Below the pieces are notes generated by a model. It searched no databases. It saw nothing but the letters and a program-made list of their open reading frames with translations, and was not told the DNA's origin. The position numbers and the translations under genes were made by a program. This document shows, one piece after another, positions 42,821 through 51,718 of a DNA stretch of 64,000 bases. Source of the DNA: Lachnospira pectinoschiza (lineage in GTDB: Bacteria > Bacillota > Clostridia > Lachnospirales > Lachnospiraceae); the NCBI RefSeq assembly GCF_900103815.1, contig NZ_FNHZ01000001.1:620001-684000 (forward strand), read 5' to 3'. The stretch's first letter is position 1; each line of letters starts with the position of its first letter.

Positions 42821-43360
42821 ATGGATAAGTTAGAGAAAGTTGAAAAGATAATTGAAAAGACAGGGGTTAGTTATGAGGATGCTAAAAATGCCCTTGATCA
42901 GTGCAACGACGACATTCTAGATGCCATTTGCTTGCTTGAAAAGGAGGGCAAGATTAAGAATAGTTACACAGCAAGTTATACAAGCTTTCCAGGTGGTAAT
43001 GAAACAGATGAGAAATTTGCTAAGGCACAAGCAGATTACGAGAAGTCAGTCAAGGAAGAAAAATTTAGTGACATATTATCAAGCTTCTTTAAATGGACTA
43101 AGAAAATGGTAGATAAGAGCTTTAAGATTTGCCTCTTAGTTAAAAGACGCGGGGCAGAGCTTGCAAAGATTCCACTATTTTTCTTCTTGGTATTAATAAT
43201 TTTAGGCTTCTGGTTTTTCGTTCCAGTTCTAATTATTGGCTTATTCTTTGAGTGTAGATATAGTTTTGTTGGGTTAAATTCTGAAAAAGTAGACATAAAT
43301 GATGTATGCGACAAAATGGCTGATGGCGTGGATGATTTTAAGAAGAATATCAACAAGTAA
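42821..43360 (+). CDS. UBA-like domain protein with DUF4342 membrane segment
   Basis: 179 residues. Residues 1-45 form a UBA/TS-N-type three-helix domain (V-E-K-I-I-E-K-T-G-V-S-Y-E-D-A-K-N-A-L with C-N-D-D-I-L-D-A-I). After a linker, about 75-150 fits DUF4342: K-R-R-G-A-E-L-A-K-I-P and one hydrophobic helix (P-L-F-F-F-L-V-L-I-I-L-G-F-W-F-F-V-P-V-L). First gene of an operon with an OmpR-type regulator and histidine kinase; this arrangement recurs in Clostridia, so it may be a partner or output of that signalling pair. AAAGGAG site. Confidence 0.8.
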   Translation: MDKLEKVEKIIEKTGVSYEDAKNALDQCNDDILDAICLLEKEGKIKNSYTASYTSFPGGNETDEKFAKAQADYEKSVKEEKFSDILSSFFKWTKKMVDKSFKICLLVKRRGAELAKIPLFFFLVLIILGFWFFVPVLIIGLFFECRYSFVGLNSEKVDINDVCDKMADGVDDFKKNINK

Positions 43361-43420
43361 TTAATAAGTAATTGATAATTGATAAATAAGTAATAAACAG
43401 ATTAGAAAAGGGTTTTGATT

Positions 43421-44128
43421 ATGAGTAAGTTGCTAATTATAGAAGATGAAGTAAAGATCGCTCGATTTGTGGAGCTAGAATTAAAACATGAAGGCTATGA
43501 GGTGGATTCCTCAACGGATGGCAGAGAAGGGCTTGAGAAGGCACTTACAGGCAATTTCGATTTAATTTTGCTAGACATTATGTTGCCAGGCCTTAATGGC
43601 CTTGAGGTTTTGCGCCGCATAAGAGCTAACAATATTAAAACTCCTGTGATTATGTTAACTGCTAGAGATGCAGTAATGGACAAGGTTTCAGGCCTTGATG
43701 CAGGAGCCGATGACTACATAACAAAGCCCTTTGCTATTGAAGAGCTGCTAGCAAGAATTCGTGTAAGCCTTAAGCACAATAGCTTTTCAGAAAATGTGAC
43801 AAATACGGGACATACAAAAGAAAAGCTAGATGTTACATTTTCAATAAAAGGAGTAGATTTAAGCGTGCCAAGACACGAGGTTAGGGTAAAAGGGGATGTA
43901 GTGGAGCTTACTAATAGGGAGTTTGAACTATTAAAGACTCTAATGGAGAATAAAAATATCGTCCTAAACCGCGAGCAGCTTCTAAACAAAGTCTGCGGAT
44001 ACGACTATATGGGGGAAACTAACATAATTGATGTCTATATCCGTTACTTAAGAACTAAAATTGATGACAAATACCAGATAAAGCTAATCCAGACCATTCG
44101 TGGTGTGGGTTACGCAATAAAGGAATAG
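43421..44128 (+). CDS. OmpR-family response regulator
   Basis: 235 residues from ATG 43421; a TTG six bases earlier has no better site. Receiver domain 1-115 with acidic pocket E8-D9, phospho-acceptor D52 (L-L-D-I-M-L-P-G), T in L-T-A-R and K in T-K-P-F. Winged-helix effector about 145-235 (E-V-R-V-K-G-D-V-V-E-L-T-N-R-E-F-E-L-L, and G-V-G-Y). Linker longer than usual (about 118-145). It is followed by its kinase after three bases. Confidence 0.95.
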   Translation: MSKLLIIEDEVKIARFVELELKHEGYEVDSSTDGREGLEKALTGNFDLILLDIMLPGLNGLEVLRRIRANNIKTPVIMLTARDAVMDKVSGLDAGADDYITKPFAIEELLARIRVSLKHNSFSENVTNTGHTKEKLDVTFSIKGVDLSVPRHEVRVKGDVVELTNREFELLKTLMENKNIVLNREQLLNKVCGYDYMGETNIIDVYIRYLRTKIDDKYQIKLIQTIRGVGYAIKE

Positions 44129-44131
44129 AAT

Positions 44132-45496
44132 ATGGAAAACAAGAAGAATAAAAAGACCACATCTATTGCAAGAAAGATAAATTGGAAAATATGGCTACAA
44201 TCAGTAAAACATCTAATTATCATGGATATCGCTATACTTGTAGTTAGTTTTTTTGTATTTATCTACACCGGCCTAGAGGCCTCAGGGCTAAATGTCTACG
44301 ATGTGGTTAACAAGGTGACAAACTATGAGCAGGAAGTTAATGCCATTAGGATTAATAGGGATGATAGCGGAAACTTCTATAACAGCGCTTATTTATATGT
44401 AAATGTAACTTTTAACGATGATAGAGGAACTAAAGAATACAGATATTACATTAGGGATTTTTATAATCCATTTCGTTTGATGGCATGTGTTTGTCTAGTA
44501 GCGGAGCTTATTTACATTTTACAGATGACTCTTAATACAAGAAGAATTAGAAAGTCCCTTAGGCCCTTTAACGAGTTGGCTATTAAGGCAGAGGCTTTGG
44601 CAAATGGAACGAATGCCGATAGTCTTGAACATCTAGAAAAGGTGCTAATGCAGGCAGATGAGTCGGTTACATCTATAAAAACAGGCGACAAAGATCTTGA
44701 GAGCCTAGAGATAGCCTTAAATAGTTTGATTACTAAGATTCAGGAAGCAAAGAAAAGTCAGGTGCGATTTGTATCGGATGCCTCTCATGAGCTTAGAACC
44801 CCAATCGCAGTAATTCAGGGCTATGTAAATATGCTTGATAGATGGGGCAAAGACGACCCAGAGATATTAAATGAAGCGGTGGAGGCTCTAAAAAATGAGT
44901 CAGACCACATGAAGGAACTTATTGAGCAGCTTCTCTTCCTTGCAAGAGGTGATAGTGGCAGAAATAGCCTAAACAGGCGGGATTTCTTTTTTGAGGAAAT
45001 GTTACATGAGCTTTGGGAAGAGTCTCTTATGATTGATGAAAAGCATCAGTACAAATTAGATAACTGTGAGGCTATAGAGGAAGTGATAGCAAGGGCTGAT
45101 GGCCTTAGTGATGAAGCAAGAGATAGGCTTTATGAGATACATTTTCATAAATATAATGGAGATTATGGCATGCTAAAGCAGGCGGCTAGAATCTTCTTAT
45201 CTAATGCGGCTAAGTACTCAGGGGAAGGCTCAACTATTAGGCTTTCCTATTATGAAAATGCAGAAACGGCCTTTAAGGGTTTCTTAATCCAGGATGAGGG
45301 AATCGGCATGAAGGCTAGTGAAGTAGGACATATCTTTGAGAGATTTTATAGAACCGATGGGGTTAGAAATTCGGAAACTGGCGGCACAGGACTTGGTCTT
45401 TCTATAGCAAAGTGGATAGTGGATGCCCATGAGGGCAGGATTGATGTCCTTTCAAGAGAAGAGTTTGGAACTAGGTTTATGATAAGCTTTCCTTAG
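44132..45496 (+). CDS. sensor histidine kinase
   Basis: 454 residues. First membrane helix about 27-50, a short extracellular sensor (about 52-112), second helix about 113-133, HAMP-like linker, HisKA with H219 in D-A-S-H-E-L-R-T-P-I, and HATPase with N in L-S-N-A-A-K-Y-S, D-E-G-I-G-M, and G-G-T-G-L-G-L-S. An insert (about 285-345, rich in acidic residues) sits between HisKA and the N box. It phosphorylates the regulator encoded three bases upstream. The signal is unknown. Confidence 0.94.
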   Translation: MENKKNKKTTSIARKINWKIWLQSVKHLIIMDIAILVVSFFVFIYTGLEASGLNVYDVVNKVTNYEQEVNAIRINRDDSGNFYNSAYLYVNVTFNDDRGTKEYRYYIRDFYNPFRLMACVCLVAELIYILQMTLNTRRIRKSLRPFNELAIKAEALANGTNADSLEHLEKVLMQADESVTSIKTGDKDLESLEIALNSLITKIQEAKKSQVRFVSDASHELRTPIAVIQGYVNMLDRWGKDDPEILNEAVEALKNESDHMKELIEQLLFLARGDSGRNSLNRRDFFFEEMLHELWEESLMIDEKHQYKLDNCEAIEEVIARADGLSDEARDRLYEIHFHKYNGDYGMLKQAARIFLSNAAKYSGEGSTIRLSYYENAETAFKGFLIQDEGIGMKASEVGHIFERFYRTDGVRNSETGGTGLGLSIAKWIVDAHEGRIDVLSREEFGTRFMISFP

Positions 45497-45555
45497 TTAT
45501 CTTGACTTTGATTGAAATTGATTGCAAATAATCAGATAATGCCCCGGGTTTTACC

Positions 45556-45584
45556 TTGACGGTCATTGTAAAAGCAAGTAAAAT
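45556..45584 (+). promoter_or_regulatory. promoter of purE-purM-purN
   Basis: TTGACG (45556-45561), 17-base spacer, TAAAAT (45579-45584); leader of about 105 bases to purE. Confidence 0.75.
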
Positions 45585-45587
45585 ATT

Positions 45588-45646
45588 ATGGTGTTTTGAG
45601 GTTTTGATAATCCGCAAGAATTATTAACAAAATCACAAAACACCAT
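45588..45646 (+). promoter_or_regulatory. long leader hairpin of the purine operon
   Basis: ATGGTGTTTTG (45588-45598) pairs with CAAAACACCAT (45636-45646); within it GTTTTGATAAT pairs imperfectly with ATTATTAACAAAATC around CCGCAAGA. It starts where transcription is expected to start. It does not fit the purine riboswitch. Confidence 0.55.
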
Positions 45647-45697
45647 ATTTTGTCATTTAGACGATAAATTTTATAAAAATTAGGAGGAACGAAGACT

Positions 45698-46204
45698 ATG
45701 GCATTAGTTGGAATTGTCATGGGTAGTGATTCTGATATGCCTGTTATGGCTAAGGCAGCAGACATCCTTGAGAAGTTCGGCATTTCATATGAGATGACAA
45801 TTATCTCAGCCCACAGAGAACCTGACGTATTTTTTGATTACGCAAAGACTGCAGAGGAGAAAGGATTTAAAGTAATTATTGCAGGAGCAGGTATGGCAGC
45901 TCATTTACCGGGTATGTGCGCGGCTATTTTCCCTATGCCAGTTATTGGTATCCCAATGCATACAACTTCCCTCGGCGGAAGAGATTCGCTATATTCAATC
46001 GTACAGATGCCTTCAGGCATTCCAGTTGCAACTGTTGCAATTAATGGTGGTGCTAATGCAGGTATTCTCGCTGCTAAGATCTTAGCTACATCTGATTCAC
46101 AATTATTATCAAAGTTAAAAGATTATACTAAAGAGATGAAGGAAGGCGTTCAGGCTAAAGACGCTAAACTACAGGAAGTAGGATATAAGAATTACACAAA
46201 GTAA
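45698..46204 (+). CDS. purE: N5-carboxyaminoimidazole ribonucleotide mutase
   Basis: 168 residues, class I PurE. G-S-D-S-D-M-P near the N-terminus, S-A-H-R-E-P with the catalytic histidine, A-G-A-G-M-A-A-H-L-P-G and M-P-S-G-I-P-V-A-T-V form the octameric active site. It shifts the carboxyl group from N5-CAIR to CAIR. AGGAGG site. First of four purine genes. A purK for the preceding step is not in this window. Confidence 0.96.
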   Translation: MALVGIVMGSDSDMPVMAKAADILEKFGISYEMTIISAHREPDVFFDYAKTAEEKGFKVIIAGAGMAAHLPGMCAAIFPMPVIGIPMHTTSLGGRDSLYSIVQMPSGIPVATVAINGGANAGILAAKILATSDSQLLSKLKDYTKEMKEGVQAKDAKLQEVGYKNYTK

Positions 46205-46357
46205 TTTACGATAAGTGATTTATAATAAGTAATTTAGGGTAGATTACAGTTGGCAATTTAAAAGGTAATTTACACAAAGAGATTTGTGTGAATGATAGAC
46301 ACATTTGCTTAAAGCTTAGGCAAATAAAAAATTATTTATAAAGAATGAGGTATGAAA

Positions 46358-47383
46358 ATGGATTACAAAAAGTCTGGTGTTGATATTGAGGCAGGTTACA
46401 AGGCAGTAGAGCTTATGAAGGAGCACGTTGCTAAGACAATGAGACCTGAGGTACTTGGTGGTCTTGGTGGTTTCTCAGGAGCATTTTCTTTAGAGAAGTT
46501 CAAGGGAATGGAAAAGCCTACATTAGTTTCAGGTACAGATGGTGTTGGTACAAAGCTTAAGATTGCTTTCACACTTGATAAGCATGATACAGTAGGTATT
46601 GACTGTGTTGCTATGTGTGTTAACGATATTGCTTGTGCAGGTGGAGAGCCTTTATTCTTCCTTGACTATGTTGCTTGCGGTAAGAATGAACCTGAAAAGA
46701 TTGCAACAATCGTTAAGGGTGTAGCTGAAGGATGTCTTCAGTCTGAATGTGCACTTATTGGTGGTGAAACAGCTGAAATGCCAGGTTTCTATCCAGTTGA
46801 TGAATACGATTTAGCTGGTTTTGCAGTTGGTATCGTTGATGAGAAGGATTTAATTACAGGTAAGGACATTAAGGCTGGTGACACACTTATTGGTATTACA
46901 TCAAGCGGTGTTCACTCAAACGGTTTCTCACTTGTACGTTCAGTATTTACAATTACAGAGGAATCTCTTAACACATACTATGACTCACTTGGTAAGACAT
47001 TAGGAGAAGCATTAATTGCTCCAACTAAGATTTATGTTAAGGCTTTGAAGAGCGTTAAGAATGCTGGCGTTAAGATTAAGGGCTGTTCTCATATTACTGG
47101 TGGCGGTTTCTATGAAAATATCCCAAGAATGCTTCACGATGGTGTAAGAGCTGTAGTTAAGAAGGATTCTTATGAAGTACCAGCAATCTTTAAGATGCTT
47201 CAGAATGATGGCGACATCGAAGAAAAGATGATGTATAACACATTCAACATGGGTATTGGTATGGTTCTTGCAGTAGATCCAGCTGATGCAGGTAAGACAT
47301 TAGAGGCTTTAAAGGCAGCAGGCGAAGAAGCTTATGTAATCGGTCAGATTGAAGCAGGAGAGAAGGGAGTTACTGTATGCTAA
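46358..47383 (+). CDS. purM: phosphoribosylformylglycinamidine cyclo-ligase (AIR synthetase)
   Basis: 341 residues from ATG 46358; the ATG at 46352 lies too close to the GAGG. Begins [11 protein letters not shown], typical of PurM, then [17 protein letters not shown] and H-I-T-G-G-G-F. It closes FGAM to AIR with ATP. A 147-base gap after purE has small hairpins but no clear terminator. It overlaps purN by seven bases, so the two are translationally coupled. Confidence 0.96.
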   Translation: MDYKKSGVDIEAGYKAVELMKEHVAKTMRPEVLGGLGGFSGAFSLEKFKGMEKPTLVSGTDGVGTKLKIAFTLDKHDTVGIDCVAMCVNDIACAGGEPLFFLDYVACGKNEPEKIATIVKGVAEGCLQSECALIGGETAEMPGFYPVDEYDLAGFAVGIVDEKDLITGKDIKAGDTLIGITSSGVHSNGFSLVRSVFTITEESLNTYYDSLGKTLGEALIAPTKIYVKALKSVKNAGVKIKGCSHITGGGFYENIPRMLHDGVRAVVKKDSYEVPAIFKMLQNDGDIEEKMMYNTFNMGIGMVLAVDPADAGKTLEALKAAGEEAYVIGQIEAGEKGVTVC

Positions 47384-47967
47384 GAGTTACAGTCTTAGTT
47401 TCAGGTGGCGGAACTAATCTTCAGGCTATTATAGATTCAGTTAACAATGGAACAATTAAGAACACAAAGCTTGTAGGTGTTATTTCTAATAACGCAGGGG
47501 CTTATGCACTTGAGAGAGCTAAGAAGGCGGATATTCCAGCTTTTGTAATCTCTCCTAAGGACTACGAATCAAGAGAAATCTTTAATGATGCTCTTTTAGC
47601 TAAGGTTAAGGAACTTGATACAGATTTAGTAGTACTTGCTGGTTTCTTAGTTAGAATTCCAGAAAAGATGGTTCATGAATATTCTCATAGAATCATCAAC
47701 ATCCATCCATCACTTATTCCATCATTTTGTGGAGTAGGTTACTACGGACTTAAGGTTCATGAAGCAGCACTTGCTAAGGGTGTTAAGGTTTCAGGTGCTA
47801 CAGTTCACTTTGTAGATGAAGGCATGGATACAGGAGAAATCATTTTCCAAAAGGCTGTTGAGGTTAAGGAAGATGACACTCCAGAAACTTTACAAAGAAG
47901 AATAATGGAAGAGGCTGAATGGAAGTTACTTCCAGCAGCAATTAATAAGATAGCTTTGAATAGTTAA
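47377..47967 (+). CDS. purN: phosphoribosylglycinamide formyltransferase (folate-dependent)
   Basis: 196 residues. [13 protein letters not shown] for GAR binding, [19 protein letters not shown] with the catalytic histidine, and D-x-G-x-I (D-T-G-E-I-I). It uses 10-formyl-THF to formylate GAR. The start overlaps the purM stop (ATGCTAA). A strong hairpin follows before purD. Confidence 0.96.
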   Translation: MLRVTVLVSGGGTNLQAIIDSVNNGTIKNTKLVGVISNNAGAYALERAKKADIPAFVISPKDYESREIFNDALLAKVKELDTDLVVLAGFLVRIPEKMVHEYSHRIINIHPSLIPSFCGVGYYGLKVHEAALAKGVKVSGATVHFVDEGMDTGEIIFQKAVEVKEDDTPETLQRRIMEEAEWKLLPAAINKIALNS

Positions 47968-47988
47968 CCTGTGTTTAGGTTAATTTAC

Positions 47989-48023
47989 GGGGCCAAAGGC
48001 TTTGGCCTTTGACCCCTATTTTT
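47989..48023 (+). terminator. hairpin between purN and purD
   Basis: GGGGCCAAAGGC (47989-48000) with GGCCTTTGACCCC, then TATTTTT. No promoter is clear after it, so purD may depend on partial read-through. Confidence 0.75.
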
Positions 48024-48073
48024 AAGTAAAATCTTTTGTTTAAATCAAAATCGGAATTTGGGAAGGAAAAATT

Positions 48074-49351
48074 ATGAAGGTTTTAGTTGTAGGTAGCGGC
48101 GGAAGAGAGCATGCAATTTGTTGGAAATTATCTAAGAGTGCTAAGGTTGATAAGATTTATTGTGCACCTGGTAATGCAGGTATTGCAGGCCTTGCTGAAT
48201 GCGTTGATATTAAGGCAATGGAATTTGAAAAGCTAGTAGCATTTGCTAAGGAAAAGGAAATTGACCTTACAGTAATCGGAATGGATGATCCTTTAGTTGG
48301 CGGTATCGTTGATGAATTTGAAAAGGAAGGTCTTAGAGTATTCGGACCTAGAAAGAATGCAGCAATCCTTGAGGGTAGCAAGGCATTTTCAAAGGACTTA
48401 ATGAAGAAATATAACATTCCAACAGCGGCTTATGAAACATTTAATTCAGCAGATGCAGCTAAGAAATACTTAGAAGAAGAGGCAGAATTCCCAATTGTAC
48501 TAAAGGCTGATGGCTTGGCTTTAGGTAAGGGTGTTTTAATCTGTGAAACTAAGGAAGAGGCTCTAGCTGGTGTTGATGAACTTATGCTTGATAAGAAGTT
48601 TGGTTCAGCTGGTGATAGAATTGTCATTGAAGAATTTATGACTGGTCGTGAAGTTTCAGTTCTTTCTTTCGTTGATGGTAAGACTATTAAGATTATGGCT
48701 TCAGCTCAGGACCACAAGAGAGCTAAGGATAACGACGAAGGCTTAAATACAGGCGGTATGGGTAACTTCTGTCCATCACCTTTCTATACAGATGAAGTTG
48801 ATGACTTCTGCAAGAAGTATGTATATCAGGCAACTGTAGATGCTATGGCTAAGGAAGGCAGAGAATTCAAGGGAGTTATCTTCTTTGGTCTTATGCTTAC
48901 ACCAAAGGGACCAAGAGTATTAGAGTATAATGCAAGATTTGGTGATCCAGAAGCTCAGGTTGTTCTTCCAAGAATGAAGAATGATATTGTGGATGTATTT
49001 GAAGCTTGTATCGATGGAACACTTGATAAGATTGACTTAGAGTTTGTTGATGATGCTTGTGTTTGTGTAGTTTTAGCATCAGATGGCTATCCAGTTTCAT
49101 ACAAGAAGGGCTTTGAAATCAAGGGTATGGAGAAGTTTGAAGGAAAGGATGACTACATCCTTTTCCATGCTGGAACTAAGTTTAATGAAGAAGGCAAGAT
49201 CGTTACAAACGGTGGTAGAGTTCTTGGTGTAACAGCTCTTGGCAGTAGCCTTAAGGAAGCAAGACGTAAGGCTTATGAGGCAACTGAGTGGGTTGAGTTT
49301 GAGAACAAGTACATGAGAACTGATATAGCTAAGGCTGTAGAGAATATGTAA
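48074..49351 (+). CDS. purD: phosphoribosylamine-glycine ligase (GAR synthetase)
   Basis: 425 residues, ATP-grasp enzyme. V-V-G-S-G-G-R-E-H-A at the N-terminus; L-K-A-D-G-L-A-L-G-K-G and E-E-F-M-T-G-R-E-V-S for ATP; E-Y-N-A-R-F-G-D-P-E for the metal and phosphate. It joins glycine to phosphoribosylamine. GGAAGG site. Last purine gene here, followed by a strong terminator; purF, purL, purC, purB and purH lie elsewhere. Confidence 0.96.
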   Translation: MKVLVVGSGGREHAICWKLSKSAKVDKIYCAPGNAGIAGLAECVDIKAMEFEKLVAFAKEKEIDLTVIGMDDPLVGGIVDEFEKEGLRVFGPRKNAAILEGSKAFSKDLMKKYNIPTAAYETFNSADAAKKYLEEEAEFPIVLKADGLALGKGVLICETKEEALAGVDELMLDKKFGSAGDRIVIEEFMTGREVSVLSFVDGKTIKIMASAQDHKRAKDNDEGLNTGGMGNFCPSPFYTDEVDDFCKKYVYQATVDAMAKEGREFKGVIFFGLMLTPKGPRVLEYNARFGDPEAQVVLPRMKNDIVDVFEACIDGTLDKIDLEFVDDACVCVVLASDGYPVSYKKGFEIKGMEKFEGKDDYILFHAGTKFNEEGKIVTNGGRVLGVTALGSSLKEARRKAYEATEWVEFENKYMRTDIAKAVENM

Positions 49352-49366
49352 TAAAGGCTTTTTGTG

Positions 49367-49397
49367 AGAGTGGCTGCAAGGCAGCCACTCTTTTTTT
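49367..49397 (+). terminator. intrinsic terminator after purD
   Basis: GAGTGGCTGC with GCAGCCACTC (ending 49390), 3-base loop, seven T. Confidence 0.93.
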
Positions 49398-50075
49398 ATT
49401 GGGCTGAGGAGTAGTGTGAGTTGGGGTTTGTTTGGGAGTGAAGTGGGGACTGGGAGTTGCTGTGTCCTTGGGCGTGAAGGGGGGATAGGGGTTGCTGTGT
49501 GTTTGAACTGAAGTGTGACTGGAAATTCTTGCAGGCAATTTAGCGAGTTTCCCTTTTTACCTGTATTGGGGAAGTTGTTGTTTTGGGGTGATACAGTCAA
49601 TTGGCTATATTTATAGAATTGGGGGTATCAAACTTGCTTTAATTTTTTAACAGTTACGGGTAAAGGAAGAAAAAAGTAAATATAACTGTAGTGGGGTAAT
49701 GAAAAGAATTTAATAAGCTACGGGTAATCCTAAAAAATTGATAAGTTGATTGTAGAGGAACTAATCCAACTTGCTAATTAGTACTGAAAGAATACAGTTA
49801 ATTTGTGGGTTTTAAAGGATTGACTGTATAGTGAACCGAAAAGCCCTATAGGCCAATACATTCAAATAAGAATTCTTGGTGAATTACCTGTAGGACTTAA
49901 AAATCTTAAACTTTCTCTCATACAGTCAACTAAAGAAAAATAATGCTTTACCTGTAATACTTAAGAAACCTTTTGAATTAAAAAATCAAAGAACGGTCAT
50001 TGACGACATATGGAAAAAAGGACACCCCCGAAAAAAACCCACCACACCATCTCAAAATCAATTTCCCCAATCCCC
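49398..50075. other. repeat-rich noncoding interval between purD and the ABC/GntR operon
   Basis: About 680 bases without a gene on either strand. After the G-rich array, short words recur: TTACCTGTA at 49557, 49884 and 49948; TTACGGGTAA at 49654 and CTACGGGTAA at 49718; ATACAGTCAA at 49591 and 49920, with its inverse TTGACTGTAT at 49820 and the near-copy ATACAGTTAA at 49792. No terminator, tRNA or known RNA is recognised. Confidence 0.55.
49399..49530 (+). repeat. G-rich imperfect tandem repeat, about four units of 35-36 bases
   Basis: Units begin near 49399, 49432, 49468 and 49503, each opening TTGGG or TTGAA, followed by T/CGAAG/GTG, a G-run block and TTGCTGTGT or similar. Many GGG/GGGG runs lie on the plus strand. 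No open frame with a ribosome site. Confidence 0.55.
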
Positions 50076-50116
50076 TTGACATATCTGTTTATAGAGTGTA
50101 TATATTAATATATACA
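50076..50116 (+). promoter_or_regulatory. promoter and palindromic operator of the ABC/GntR operon
   Basis: TTGACA (50076-50081), 17-base spacer, -10 region TATATA (50099-50104). A perfect 20-base palindrome, TGTATATATT-AATATATACA (50097-50116), covers the -10, as expected for an autoregulatory site of the YtrA-type repressor encoded in the operon. Confidence 0.8.
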
Positions 50117-50197
50117 GTAGATGTACACAGCGAATACAGCTGTTAGAAATTGCAGCATTTGCTGCAATATCTACTACACAAACAAGAAGGAGTTTAT

Positions 50198-51055
50198 ATG
50201 ATAGAAATTAGGGATTTAAAGAAGAAGCTTGGTTCTATGGAGCTTAATATGTCTCTTACAATTCCAGAAGGCTATATATGTGGTCTTATTGGTAGGAATG
50301 GTTCTGGTAAGACAAGCTTGCTTAATTTAATAACAGGTTTAATGAGTCCGGATGAGGGCAAAGTAGTAATAGATGGATTAGAATATGATAAAGATAACAA
50401 GGGAATTTATAGTAGAATCGCATTAGTATCTGAAGATGGTTTATTAGATGAGTTATGTTCAGCTAGGGAGAATGGCCTTCTTTATGGGAGATATTATACA
50501 GGATTTAACATGACTAGTTTTCTATGTTTACTTAATAAGTATAGAGTTAATCCTAATATTGCTATTGATAAGTTATCAAGAGGTGAGAAGTTAAAAGTAC
50601 AGTTTGCCTTTGCAATTAGTACAAGGCCTAAATATTTAATTCTCGATGAGCCATCAGCTAACTTTGATCCAGAATTTAAGAAGGCATTTCATGAAGAAAT
50701 AAATAAGTTAATGTCAGATGGAAAACATACAGTTATATTTGCAACTCATATAACTTCTGAAATAGATAGATTAGGAGATTATTTATTATTCATACATGAA
50801 GGAAAGAAAGTCTTTATGGGAGATTTGGAAAGCTTTAGAGATAAGTATAAGTTAGCAGTAGGAGAAGAATTCTATATAGATAGATTAACGAAGGAAGCAC
50901 TTTTATCAAAGGAAGTAAATAACTATTCTACAAGAGCTATGTTTGATATGGACTTAATTAATATAGATTTAGATGAAAGATACATGAATCATTTAGAATT
51001 TAGCCCAGCAACAATTGAAGACTTTATGTATTTTTATACCAAGGAGGCTAATTAA
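50198..51055 (+). CDS. ABC transporter ATPase, YtrB/bacitracin-export-like
   Basis: 285 residues from ATG 50198 (AGAAGGAG site); an ATG at 50150 lies in the leader. Walker A G-R-N-G-S-G-K-T, signature L-S-R-G-E-K (in place of L-S-G-G-Q), Walker B L-I-L-D-E-P and H in A-T-H-I. The Arg in the signature is common in YtrB-type ATPases. A C-terminal extension (about 220-285) is not catalytic. It shares one base with the next gene and would pair with that membrane protein. Confidence 0.93.
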   Translation: MIEIRDLKKKLGSMELNMSLTIPEGYICGLIGRNGSGKTSLLNLITGLMSPDEGKVVIDGLEYDKDNKGIYSRIALVSEDGLLDELCSARENGLLYGRYYTGFNMTSFLCLLNKYRVNPNIAIDKLSRGEKLKVQFAFAISTRPKYLILDEPSANFDPEFKKAFHEEINKLMSDGKHTVIFATHITSEIDRLGDYLLFIHEGKKVFMGDLESFRDKYKLAVGEEFYIDRLTKEALLSKEVNNYSTRAMFDMDLINIDLDERYMNHLEFSPATIEDFMYFYTKEAN

Positions 51056-51708
51056 TGAAAGAAAAATTAAGAGTATATTTATCAGGATTTAAATTAAGAA
51101 AAATACTTTATGATCGTGGCCTTGGAATTTGCTTTATATGGCTAATAATAGTTATAGATAGAATGAATGAATATGGTGATGAATTTTTTTCAAACTCAGT
51201 GCTTTTAGGTTTATTTGGGGCACTATTACCCATGTTTTTAATTGTAGCTTCTATGTTTTTTCACAAAATAAACTATGACAAGGTATTTTATCTTTTGCCA
51301 ATGACATTAGAAGAGAGAAGAAAAACCATAGTATCTAATTATTTATTTACTGTATTGATACATTTAATTATAGGAATTATTCCTTTATGCTTTGTTTTAA
51401 TAATGGCTAGAGTAAACATTTTTACAGCAACTTTTATGCTATTAAACGTGATAATTTTAAGTTTTATGATTATACCAAAGGGCTTTAATGAATATGTTTC
51501 CGTAAGATTTGTAATGGTGGTTGTAGCATGTTTTATAACTCAACTAATTGAGGTGGATATGTTTTATGAAACAAGAATATCAGTGCATGTGTTTATGTGG
51601 CTTATAATGTGTATTTTCATTATACCAATGGCTTATAGCTGTAAGAAAAAAATAATAGAAGAATTTGATTATGCCATGACTTATAAAGAAATAAAAAAGG
51701 CTAAGTAG
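51055..51708 (+). CDS. six-helix ABC-2-like permease
   Basis: 217 residues with six hydrophobic helices and few charges in between. A conserved-looking L-L-P-M-T-L-E-E-R motif after the second helix is common in ABC-2 transport proteins of YtrB-type systems. Basic N-terminus (K-E-K-L-R-V-Y). It overlaps the ATPase stop by one base (TAATG), so the two are coupled, and the GntR gene follows after ten bases. Substrate unknown; cell-envelope stress transporters are the usual relatives. Confidence 0.82.
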   Translation: MKEKLRVYLSGFKLRKILYDRGLGICFIWLIIVIDRMNEYGDEFFSNSVLLGLFGALLPMFLIVASMFFHKINYDKVFYLLPMTLEERRKTIVSNYLFTVLIHLIIGIIPLCFVLIMARVNIFTATFMLLNVIILSFMIIPKGFNEYVSVRFVMVVVACFITQLIEVDMFYETRISVHVFMWLIMCIFIIPMAYSCKKKIIEEFDYAMTYKEIKKAK

Positions 51709-51718
51709 AGGTGATTAT

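Noticed and set aside
45585..45697. Purine riboswitch before purE
   Set aside because: The three-way junction core with TATAA and the pyrimidine switch position is missing; only the long hairpin is seen.
49399..49530. CRISPR array
   Set aside because: Units of 35-36 bases are diverged along their whole length, without constant repeats and unique spacers, and no cas gene lies near.
49097..49600. 167-codon open frame on the minus strand
   Set aside because: Low-complexity Pro/Thr/Leu-rich product that runs opposite purD and over its terminator and the G-rich repeat; no ribosome site.
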